Shown here: positions 46,301 to 58,300 of the stretch, in pieces
Position numbering within the stretch: the first letter of the stretch is position 1
Layout: every line of letters begins with the position of its first letter
Origin: Eublepharis macularius
Lineage: Eukaryota > Chordata > Lepidosauria > Squamata > Eublepharidae
Length of the DNA stretch: 64,000 nt
Direction: 5' to 3'
Assembly: GCF_028583425.1 (NCBI RefSeq)
Contig: NC_072796.1
Coordinates: forward strand, 142,733,464-142,797,463
Notes under the pieces: generated by a model
Told to the model about the DNA's origin: nothing
The model's database searches: none
The model's input: only the letters and a program-made list of their open reading frames with translations
Program-made: the position numbers and the translations under genes

Positions 46301-49300
46301 TCAGTGCCTCATTAACTTGTGGAATTTCCTGCCACAGGGGAGGCAGTGAGTGACAGCCTCTAGCTCAGGAGTCTTTAAAGGGGGGGTTAGGCAGATAACG
46401 GAGGAGGGGCTCACCAGTGCTCACCAGGTGTGGTGGCCAGATGGAACATCCATGTCAAGAAGCAGAATACCTTTGTATGCCAGTTGCTTGGGAGCGGGGG
46501 ACGGGGGACTTTCTTGTCCTGCTTGAGGCATCTGGTTGGCCACCGTGGGAAGCCAGCCTGATCTAGCAAGGCTGATTTTATATTTTTATTAGGAATAATT
46601 AATAAGTAGCTGAGGCCGGTGAGAAATTGAGAGCGAGCGAGTGAGGAATGAACGAACGAATGGATTTTGGGAGTCCTCCCTCCATCTCCCTCTCCTGTAT
46701 TTCTTACCTTTCAGGGGCTTGTTCAGGCTGACCGCCGCCCCCCTTTCTTTTTCACCTGCGCTTTCAGCTGCTTTTAATATTCCTTCGAGAGCATACTTCT
46801 TATGACATTCCTGCCCTCCCTTTTGTTTTTTTTGGTTAACTTCTAAAGTAAGTTGCCTATCTGGGGCGTTTCCTGAGTGCGTGGCGCCTCCTGGCTTGTC
46901 CACCGGTGGCCCGGTTCTGCCGCTGTCGCCCTCCTCCTGGAGACCAGCCAGTTTTCTGTTTGCTAGGATCATCACCATAAATAGGACGCTCTGTGCTAAA
47001 GCTCTGTGGAGCTCGGGTGGCTTAAATATCCAAAGAGAAGGTCTCTGGTGGCGGCTGGCCAGATCGCTGTGCCCTCAAGCCTGCTGGCCCTAGTTGGGTT
47101 CAGGCCAGGATCCTACCCCGCCACAAAGCAGAGCGAGAGGGGCTTCTCCGTGGAAAGGTTATGCAGTTTGAGGGATCGTAAAGGCAGGAGCTTCAAGGCT
47201 AAGGTCTTGCCCAGCTCCGTCCTGGGCTCATGCAAGGAGGGGGAGGCAGGTGTGGGAATGCTGTGTTTGAGGGGCATCACTCCATTTCTGGGGGTGGCAC
47301 CAATGCCTCACAGCCCCTCCCCAGTGCTAAAAGGGGCTTTGGGCCACGATGAGGGTCATCTTGGAAGGAACTCTTCCAGTGCAGGGGTCACTGGCAGGGC
47401 CTTGCCCTTCTGCAGGCAGCTCGGACAGTGATGGAGGAGGCAGCGCTGAGGAGGAGGAAGAGGAGGAAGGCCCTGGCTGGGGGCCATTGGCGGATGCCCC
47501 CACGCCACTCACTGAATTCCTGACTCTCAAGGAAGAGGCTGCTGCGAAGCTCTGCCTTGCTGAAAAAGTGTCGTCCAGCGGAAAGGTAGTCATTCGTCTG
47601 CTTGGAGTGTTGAGTGACGGCTAAGAGATCAGTCACAGAGGGCTGGGGAAGGGGGGGGTCATGGGCCCCACCCTCCATGTGCCCATCAGCTTTTCAGTAC
47701 AGAGACTCACATGTAGGCACTGCCCTGCTGGCAGCTGTGCCAGTCCACCCTCCAAAACGTCAGGCAAGAACCCAGGACACAAGGGAGCACCCATCTGATA
47801 GTGCAGCTGCTGTATATGGAGTCTGGTTGCTGGTCTGTCTAGCTCAGCCGGCCTCCTCTGCAGAGCCCCTTTGTCCATGTATGACGGGTAGGACTGCTAA
47901 CTCCAGACTAAGACATTTCTGGAGCATGAGGGAGTGGCGCCTGGGGAGGGCGGGGCTTGGGGAGGAGAGGGACCTACCTCAGTGGGGCATAATGCCATAG
48001 AGCCCACCCTCCAAAGCGGCCTTTTTCTCCAGGGGAACTGGTCTCTATTCTGAAGGTCAGTTGCATTTCCAGGCGATCTCCAGGCAGCACCTGGAGGTTG
48101 GCAGCCCTAAACTGAGTGCTATATAGCTGGCTCCCCTGTCAGACAAACAGCAGCTCTCCGGGGCCCTGTCAGGTTGGAAAGACGTTGTGTGCGTTTACAG
48201 GGGGCGGCCTAAGCCCCCACCCACATGTGACACAGTCCTGAGGGAAGACTGTGCATTCCTGGGAATGAGTTCCGAGCAGGGAACTCCCAGCGCATGTCTG
48301 ACTGATGAGGTGGGGGCCGGGGGGGGGTTGTAATTTGTGAATTGGAGTCAAGTCCTCCTTTCCCGGGGGGGGGTCCCACCACCTGATGATAAGAGAAGAG
48401 ACCATGGTGGATGCCGAAAGAGGGCTCCGAAGGAAAGCACCAGGCCCTCTTTCCACAGCTCCCTCTGCCCAGTCTCTTGCTAACTTCCTTCTCTCTCTCT
48501 TCTCACCCCTGCTGTTGTCTCCTCTCTGGCCCTCCTTCCCCTCCTCCCTGGTCTTGCACACTTGTGGGTCTCTGCCCTCCACGCCAGGCCCCCGAGTCCC
48601 CTCTCATCTCGGTGATGTCCCATCTGCTCTCCTTCTTGGAGCATTACACCCAGCTGCAGCAGCTGCAGGAGAAGGCAGGCGAGTATCGCTCTCGCCTGCG
48701 CAAGGCTGAAAGTCGGCGCCGCAAACAGCTGCGGGGGCTGAAGAGGGCCTGCAGGCAGCGGGTGAAGGACAAGCTCAGTCTGATCGAAAGTCTGGAGGGT
48801 ATCATCGCTGAGCAGCAGGGCCTCCTGGAGAAGAGGCACGAAGGTGAGTCAGCAAGGTCTCCTTTCCTTCGCCTCTCTACTACCTTGGTATTATGTTCTG
48901 TGATTTCGGCCCATAGTGATTTCAGCTCGTAAGAACATCTTTGTTACCAGCTACTACACATGCTCTCGAGGGAGCCAGATATATGCACCCAATACTACGC
49001 CCCTTTTCAGTAACACCCAATAAGAACACGTGCAACTGGGATCCTTCATTTGCCTGCACCAAGTACAACGTAACATATTTACAAGGCAGCGATTGGTCCT
49101 CATCCAGGAGGATCGATTGGCTCCCGCTAATCCTATTACCCAATAAGATTGCAGACCTGAGGAGCCCCGCTTTAACTGAAGCTAACCCAATACACCACAC
49201 TTGGGGTCTGCTTCATTCTCCCCTGTGCCATCTAAGGCTCTAATCCATGTTTGTTTATTTAGGGAGATTTTCTTAATTGTATAAATAGGATACGTAAGAC

Positions 49301-52300
49301 AAACCTTGCGATGGCTGAGCTGCTCGCTCCAACCCCACTGTTTGCAAGAGCTCTTTTGTTAGGATAAGATTTGCCAAAAAATGCAACTGCTTCGTCAAAC
49401 CAAGTGGGATCTCCTCTGTAAGACGGGCAAGAAAAGCTCCGCAGGAGCCAGGCTGCCATATCAAAGTAGGGCTCCAGGCAGGAGCTCATCCGCAAGTTAA
49501 GATAAGCTAGTTAAGATCTGCAAGAGCTAAGCTGCTGAACCAAAACTTTGCAGGAAATGGTTGTTGTGGGTTTTCCGGGCTGTATTGCCGTGGTCTTGGC
49601 AAGACCACGGCAATACAGCCCGGAAAACCCACAACAACCATCGTTCTCCGGCCGTGAAAGCCTTCGACAATACATTTGCAGGAAATATTTGTTAAGGAAA
49701 TGAGTCTGCGTCCTGTATCTTCAGCCTGCACCAGCCTCCCTCGTAAGGATGCAACCCGTGGGCCACTGCGAGGTCAGGGCCAGATTCTTGCTGTTGGAGG
49801 TCTCCAGAAAGAAAAAAATACCACCTCTTCCCAGGGGCCTTTCTGCTCCAGCACGCAGCAGGGAGCCAAGAACAGTCAGTCATGCCCTTGGGATTTTGCA
49901 CCCGGTCCTTTGCCTGCTGCGGGTGCTTCCAGATGGGCAGCCGCATAGACAGGATCTCAAGGGGGTGCTGTGATGCTGGGGGGAGGCATCGTGCTGTTCA
50001 GCCCAGGAATTCTCCACACTTGCCTCCCTTTGCTGATCTCACAAACTTTGCTGTTGCCCACAAGGGCTAGGACTGGCTGGCGCACAGTTGTATACAGGGG
50101 GTATCAGAGGAGCTGGATCTTTCCATCCCTTAAACTGAGAGCCAGTCCAAGGACATTCTCTTTTCTTGTCATCCTGGGTGTGGAACGCTCAGGCCCACTG
50201 TCCTTCAAGGGCAGGCAAGTAGAGGAGGTGGGCGCAACAAGGACGCAGCCCCCAGAGGCCCTCAGGTGGGCCAAAGGGGCGGGGGCTGCAGCTGACAATT
50301 GCAGGCTCCTACCTGAAGCTAAAGAAACAAACAGCGGTGACCAGCTTACTAACTAAACTATAATTGTCTAAGTCTTATATCAATAACAAAATGTACATTA
50401 AACAACTTATGTTTTTTTGCATTGGGGGGAGGTTTCCTACAAGACGTACAGTATAACGAAAACCTTCTTTGGGTGAGGGCAACAAGTTTGCTGCACTTCA
50501 AAAAACGGCAGCTGGGAAAATAGGTCAATGTGTCATATTAGTTTTAAAGTGCACTTACTTAATGTACATTTTATTGTTTTTGGTTTTTAAAAAATATTTT
50601 TATTCAATTTTAGAACTGTAACAATAATCAAACAACAAACCAATATAATACATTGCATTTACAAATATTAACACAGCGCTTCAACTTTAATACATTAACA
50701 ATGAGTGGTGTGAAGAGGGAGGTTGCAGATCTCTTGCTTCTATGAATTCGTAAAATGGGATCCATTTTTCCCAGAAGTTTGATCCCGAAGATTGATATTC
50801 CGTCTGATGTAGATTGTCAGTTATTTTTTCCATTATCAAATGGTTCCAGATTTTTGTAAACCAAAGTTCTGTAGTAGGTGGAGATTGGTCTTTCCATTTG
50901 GTTGCTATTGCACTCCTAGCTGCCACCAGGAGAGAGTTGATAAGGTCTCTTCTAACATTTGGGATTGATGTCTGATCCCACAGTCCCAAGAAGATTACTT
51001 TTGGTGACATAGGGACACTGTACCCTGTTATTTCCTTAATAATATTTAATATTTCTGACCAAAATTGAGATATCAAGGGGCATCCCCACCAACAGTGAGC
51101 AAAATTACCCTCATTATTGCACTTCTTCCAACAAGAGGGCAATGCTGAAGAATAAATTAAGGAGATTTTTTTGGGTGTTAGGTACCACCTATGTATAATT
51201 TTATAGCTTTGTATTTTAGTTAATATGGTTGAGGATTTATTTAATTTTGATGCCCATACTTTTTTCCCAGTTGTCTAATGTCAGTACTTCATTCAGATCT
51301 TTATGCCATTTAGTTTGATGATTAAAATTGTTAGGGATGTTAGAGGACAATAGCAGGCCATATATTTTTGAAATCATGCCCTTTTTTTGATATTTTTTAG
51401 CATCCATGAATTGCTCAAATCTTGTCTGAGTTGAACATTTTATTGTTGATATAAGACTTGGACAATTATATTTAGTTAGTAAGTTGGTCGTGGCTGTTTG
51501 TTTCTTTAGTTGGCTCTTGCCCGCAGGCTACTGCTTGGGGAGGGGGAGGCAGTGCTCTTCCATAGCTCTTGCCAGGGGTCATTTCGTAGAAAAAGAGCTG
51601 GAGGAACTCATTAGCATAACTCATTAGCATATGCCACACCTCTTGCCATCACCAGAAGTGTGTCATCAGAATAGCTTATTTGCATATGCCACACCCCCTG
51701 ACATCACCTATCCTGGCTGTTTTGGACCCATTCCTGGCTATTCGGGGCCGAAATTGGGCCCAAAATGGCAAAAGGGGGCTGAAAATGGCTGAAAAGGGGC
51801 TCAAAATGGTCAGGATTGGGCCGCTGCTGTGTGGGAGAGTGATCCACCACCCGTCAGAGGCCCGATCTGGGCTGTTTCGGCCCCAGTCCAGGCTGAAACG
51901 GGCCCAAAATGGCGGGGCCACCTGACGTGTGACCTCTTTGGGGAACTGCCAGAACTTGTGTTCCTACACATTCCCCCTTGAAATGAGCTGTGGCTCTTGC
52001 TCCTCCACAGCTCTGGCTGTGCTAGAAATTCTGCCTCCCACGGGCCTCTCCCACCAAGCCCCCCCCCTCCCGCTTTGCCTGTTGGCTCTCTTTGTCACCT
52101 CTGTTCCCCGGCCAGGTACGAAGCTTCCCTCGGCCTGCCTGCTGTACCCTGTGGCCCCTGTGGGGGTGCATCAGTTGGTGGAATCCATCAGCACCCTCCA
52201 AGGGGAGAGGAGTCGGCTGGCAGAGGAGGTCGCGAGCCTCAAGCAGCAGGCAGAAGAACGGGAGAGGGAGAAGCAGCAGCTGGCGGGAGGCTTCCGCCGT

Positions 52301-55300
52301 CAGGTGAGATCAGGGCTCTGCCAATATTAGAAGCTACTTTGGAGGGAAGGTGGGATATCTGTGGGAAACCGGTCGAGCTGCGCGTGCAGGGCTTTAGGTG
52401 CACGCGCATGTCTTGAGTCTGAGCAAGATGCAACTGCTCCTCCATCCAGTCCTGCTCCGTTTTATTGCTGAGTTTTGACTCTAGTAGAGGCTGAATGGCT
52501 CCCTGCTCGAGTGCTGATGTGGCCCTTTGACAATCCCAGCCAGCTTTTCGTCTCCTTCAAGAAGGACACTCAGGCTTGGGCTGTTTCTTTATAAAGAAAA
52601 ACAACAACACAGAGCAGTATCCATGATTTATTCATTTACAGGGCCCCCGTCAAGATGTTGCAGTGCTGACCTGGTGCTTTCTGTGGGGCCCACTCTTAGC
52701 GTTGAGTTGGTGGTCGCAGTTGGAACCAGGTGTCATTTCAGGGGCAGCCTAACCTGGAGTTAGTTGCTGAGCAGGCGAATGTAGTGGGGCCTGGCCGTCT
52801 CTGGCTCCCTTTTGCCCAGGAAAAGATGTGGCTTGCGAAAGACATACTCGGCTCCTGCTGCCACTGGCTATTCAGGGGTGACGCTGAAGTCTTGGGTGGG
52901 AGGAGAGCAACCTAGCCAGCCCCGATTGTGCTCCTCTTCCTATCTTGTCTCTCCTGTGTGGAATTCCAGCTGGAAGCGCAGTGGGGCAGGGACCTGCCTT
53001 TATGTTTGTAGCTCTGACAGTTGCCAAGTTTGTTAATGGCGTGACATCATTATACCACTTTTTGTGCTAAAATTCTTCTTGAAGGAACTTTATTCTAGGT
53101 GTTATGAAAAAGTTAGAAGTTCCCAATAATGGAAAGTTATGCAATAGGAAGTACTGATCTTTTTTTAAAACACCACAAATATTGCACAAGTGCTCCTTAA
53201 AGTGAAATGATTTGCTTAGTTAGTAACAAAATAGAAAAGAGTCCAGTAGCACCTTTAAGACTCCACAACTTTACTGTAGCATAAGCTTTCGAGAACCACA
53301 GCTCTCTTCATCAGATGCATCTGACGAAGAGAGCTGTGGTTCTCGAAAGCTTATGCTACAATAAAGTTGGTTAGTCTTAAAGCTGCTATTGGACTCTTTT
53401 TCTATTTTGCTACTACAGACTAACATGGCTAACTCCTGGATCTAAGACCTTAGTTAGTAACGTATGTTATCCATGTCTTTTGGCTGCTTGAAGGAGTCGC
53501 TGTGAACCAAAACCTCATTTGCTTTATAAGGATTTGCACAATAAATCTTGGAATGGACGCCCAACCAGAGGCTAGCAAGCAACGTAGCCCTTTGGTTTAG
53601 CTGGAAAACTTAATGCACACTGGACAGAAAGGAGTACAAACCCCAAATCCAAGGACGGGCCCCTCCTGGTGGGTGAGGGGTGGGTGAGGGTCTGTCTCTT
53701 TCTTTCTCCGGCTCTGGTTCTCTTGCCTGGGGGTGAGTGCTTAGAAAGTCCAGCCTTCCTGATGCTCCTTTTCTGGCAGATCCAAGACCTGAAGCAGCAG
53801 ATTCAAGATCGAGAGGAGGAACTGGCGCGCCTTCGCCTGGGCACGGTGAGGAAGGCCTGGCTTCCAGCCGGGGAGAGCAAAGGTTGAGAAGAGCAGGGCA
53901 GGAGAGAGGCCCTCCCTGAGCTCTGTGCAGGGGGGCAGAGACAGCACCTGGAGAGGCGGCTGGGGAGTGTTTGCCATGGGCAGCCCTCCTCTTCCCGGGA
54001 TCCCGAGGGGTCTGGATGCCAGCAGAAGGTCCTTTCTGATCCCCTCCCACGCTTGCCCCCAGGGAGTGACCGACTCTGAGAAGCGGATCCACAACCTGAC
54101 CGCGGAGAATGAGGGCTTGAAGCAGAGCCTGGGGGTCGCCCAGGGCCTCTTGCAGCAGCTGGTTTCTGCGTCAGCTCAGTCCCCAGCCCCGGTGGCCAAG
54201 GTGGGCCCTCTCTCTTACCTCCCTGTGTGTGCCCTTGTGGGGTATGTGGGGGGGGGGGTGCCGCCACCATCACTGGGTCCAGGTGGGAAGGCACTTGCAA
54301 GAGTGGATTCTAATCCTTCATCTGCTTTGTGCTGCTGCGGAAAACCCGGTCCGCTGTGGACGCAGCAGCAGGGCACCCCCGAGTGCAGAAAATGCCTGGG
54401 GCAAGCGCGTGCCGTTCTTCCTTGCCCCGCCCTCCCCCTTAAGCCAGAAGGGTCATCGTCAGGTGCAAGGACTGAGGAAACACCTGCCACCTCTCAGCTG
54501 CAGCAAAGGGGAAGTGCTGGCACAGCGCCCCGTCCCTGAGGACGTGGCAGCAACTTGGGATGTGCCCTTGCAGAGGTTGGCATGCAATTACCCGCTCTGT
54601 TTATTTGGCAAGTTCTGAAACGGCATGACCAAGAGCAGCCGGTCCTTGTCCCCGAAGAACTTGCAGCCTGACAAAAATGTTTTAAATCGGAGATACCCAG
54701 GGGCTCGGGAACTACACGTGGCTCTTTGAAGCCACTTGTGGCTTGTCTGAGCAGTATTCCCCAATGTGGCATCTATGCCATGTTTCAGGAGAGTGGGCAA
54801 AGTCATTGCCCAAAGGGGCTTGTGGTTGGCAGGGGTTTCCCGCCTTGAGCCATCCACCGCTGGAGCATGAGACAAACCTACATACTCAGAAACACACTGG
54901 TAACCGAACAGCTTATTTAATATTAACAGTTATACCTTATATAGTTGTATATGTGTGTTTGGTGGATGTGGTGCCACGCTCAGAGCACCCAATAGTCAAG
55001 TGGCTCTTTTCGTTAACGGTAATTGCAAATGTGGCTCTCCATGAGCCACGGAGTGAGTACCACTGTCTTAAATAAAGGCAAAATATTGGGGAGGGAATGG
55101 CTTTTCATGTTAACAGTCTACTTAAATGTAGGTATTGCAGGATTTCAGCACAGGTGGCAGCAAGAAGTGGGTGATGATCCGCTTGCCCACGGCCAGGTTC
55201 AGAGGTCTTGAGCTCTGGCCTGCATAAACGCAAAACAGCCATTGGAGGGTAATGCTGCACTGTCCTGGGATAACCGCAACACTCTTTCCAGGAGAACGAG

Positions 55301-58300
55301 GGCCTCCGGGCCAGAGTGCAGCAGCTGGAAGCCACCCTGCAGCAGAAAGTGGAGGAGCTCATGTGCCTGGAGGTACAGATGGATAGGCTACAGTGGCGCA
55401 AGGAGGAGGAGGTGCGCCACCTGGATGAGCGCCTGCGTGGGCTCCAGCTGTCCCTGGAGGCGCACAAGAACCAGCCGCCTGAAGTGCAGGTGAGGGCAGC
55501 TGTGGTCCCCTTTCTGGTCACTAGGGGGCGAGCGCAACCGAGTCTCCAAGACGGCCGAGCACCTTTATCAGGGCATCAGCTTTTGCCAGCCAGAGCCCAA
55601 GCGGGCAGAGCTCTCTGCATTGTGGAGGGATGTCTGTGTGAGTCTGTGGAACAGTTTGGAACTGGGGGTGAGCAGCGTAGTAGCCAAGTTTATAGAGGAC
55701 ACGAAACTATTCAGGATGGTGAAAACCAAGGCCGACTGCGACAAGCTCCAGGATTTCCACAAATTGAGGGAGTGGGCAACAGTGCGCCCAATGAAGTTCA
55801 ATGTAGGCAAGCGTAAGTGAATGCAAATTGGAACAACCCCCCCCCCCCCAACTTCAAGAAGATGCTAATGGAGTCTGAACTGGTTGAGACTGATTCCCTT
55901 GTGATGCTTCCGCAGAGGGCTCCGACCCCTTTCCGTGTCCTTAAGGTTTGGGTGGCTCCTGCATCCCCACAGCTAGCCCCTGGTGTAGCTAAGTTGTTCT
56001 GGGCACCGCCGGGGTCAGCTGCAGGGTGGAGTCTCGGGCAGCAGGTGTCTCTCCAGGTTGCTAGAATGCCTAAGAATCAGTTCACACAATCGTCTGTAAG
56101 ATGTGTTAAATTTACACTTCACAGTGGGCTGTAGAGGTGATGCCTGGGTCCAGACTGTATAGGCAAAGGTGTGTATCACGCTCAGGTGCACTCAAGAGGG
56201 AGCCAGTACTGGCTGTGGCAAAACTTTCTGTGACAAATTCAGGTTTGCCCCGCATAATCCGTGCAAAGGTCCAAAGCGGTACCAGGTTCTGGTCTCTGCC
56301 CACTACACCCGCTCTGATGATCCATGAGGACCAGTGTGGTGTAGTGGTTAAAGTGATGGACTAGGATCCGGAGGATCCAGGTTCGAATCCCCACTCTGCT
56401 TCGGAAGCCGAGTGGTGACCTTGGAGCAGTCACATACACGCGGCCTAACCTACCTCACAGGGTTGTTTTTCTGAGGACAAAATGGAGGAAATGAGGATGA
56501 GGTATGCCGTTGGGGAGAAAAGCCGGGTATAAATGAAGTAAATCAAATAAATAAATAAATGACAGGTGTGAACAGGGAGCTTGACTCCGCTGATGGCTAA
56601 TCGGTTGCCTGTGGGCCCTGGATGGAGTTGGAGGGCGCTTGGATCGGGCTCAGGGTGTGGGTGGAGACCTCTCAGGGGTGCCCTAGTGTTTTGCCACCTT
56701 GAGTGCAGTGATGAAAAAGGCCTGGGTAGCCAAGTCGTTTAAATCAAGGCATGTTCACAAACACCCCAGGGCCTCCCAATGTATGGGACAGAACCATGGC
56801 CCCTCCTAGCAGCTGGCTGGCTTTTGCCCCCCCCTAGTACATCACAAAGACGGTGGAGGTGGACTCGGCGCGCACCCTGCAGGGCTTGGCCGAAGCAGAG
56901 GAGCGGAACAGGGCCCTGATGGCGCAGCTCTCCAGCCAGGCCGAGCGGTGCCAGCAGCTGACGGAGCAGCTGCAGAACTCGGACGAGGTGGCAGCCGGCC
57001 TGCGTCACAAGGTGAGGTGGGCCTGGGATCCAGTTTCGCTGTGCAGAAGCCGCATTCTCAAGACTGCATCAGAGCTGCCTGCTTATCCTGGCCGCAATGG
57101 GCCGTGCTTTCGAGGAACGTGCCAGTGTAGGCTTTGTCAATTGGAGCACTGCTTTCAAGTTTGGGACAGAACTAATCCCGCAGCCCTCTGTTCTGGCAAG
57201 GCCATATCAAGAGTGTCAGGAGGGCGTGGAGTTGAGGACACCTCCCCTGGATGCTTCTTGGACAGGGGTGCAAAATGAGTATCGAAGGTCATGTAATATA
57301 TTGGCATTTGTTAAAATCATTTTAAAGCTGGTCATGTTCTCCTGCCCAGAGGCTTAGAGAGGGCAGCAGACCAGGCAGAACAGCACAGTTGTAGCTTCTC
57401 CTTAGGTTTAAGGCCCTTAACGGACTTAGACCTGCATATCTTCGGGACTGTCTCTCCTTGTATGTTCCCTGGAGAGCATTAAACATCTGCTGGTGGCCCC
57501 TGGCCCCAAGGATGTTCGCTTGGCTTCAACCAGGGCTAGAGCCTTTTCAGCTCCGGCTCCCGCCTGGTAGAATGCTCTCCCAGTTGAGACCTGGGCCCTG
57601 TGGGACTTAACTACTGTTGTTGTTATTGTTAATAGTTTTAACTATTGTATTTAAATTGTGGCTTTTATGTTTTATGATGTTGTGACCCGCCTTGAGCCCG
57701 CTTGAGGTGAGGGCAGGATAGAAATCAAACAAAATAAATAAATAGCTGTGGGTCTGCAACCCAATGTGCCTCCTACATGCTTACACATCTATTATGATGG
57801 GGTGTCTCCTTGGCAGATTTCTGCCTACGAGGCCGAGATTGCAGGACTACAGCAGGACCTGGTGCGTGAGATCAACCAGCTGGAGGCGCGGAAGGAAGAA
57901 GCCGTCCGCGAGGCCTCCAGGTGCTCCGAGCAGCACCTCCAGCAACTGCGCGAGCAGCTTGCAGGTAGGGGTGAGCTGAGGTCTTGCCTGGGGTCCCACC
58001 GAGTGCCGGGAAGGCAAGCCTGCGTCTACTGAGCGAACTGCCTAGGGATGAAGGGGAAAGGACGTGCTCTCGGGGAGGGGGGCCTCTTTCGGGGAGGAGG
58101 GAGAAGGCAGGGGCTGGCAGGGGAGTCTGCCTTGTGTGGTGCCCCCAGCCCTTCTGCCTTCTTGCTGCCAAGCCTGTGGCCCCAATTTCTGTCCAGGCCA
58201 GAAGGCCTGAGAGGCACGAGGGGTGGGACTGGCTTCCCAGGATGGCACCTGCTGATTAATGGGGCACTGCGCTGGAAGGAGCAGCCTTTGGGGCCGGCCT

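Noticed and set aside
45651-46349. 232-codon open frame overlapping KIFC2 exon 2
   Set aside because: It is in a different frame from the KIFC2 exon and runs into a CR1 remnant.
50687-51142. 151-codon minus-strand frame with Cys-His motif
   Set aside because: It is the end of an L1-type ORF2 inside a truncated insertion.
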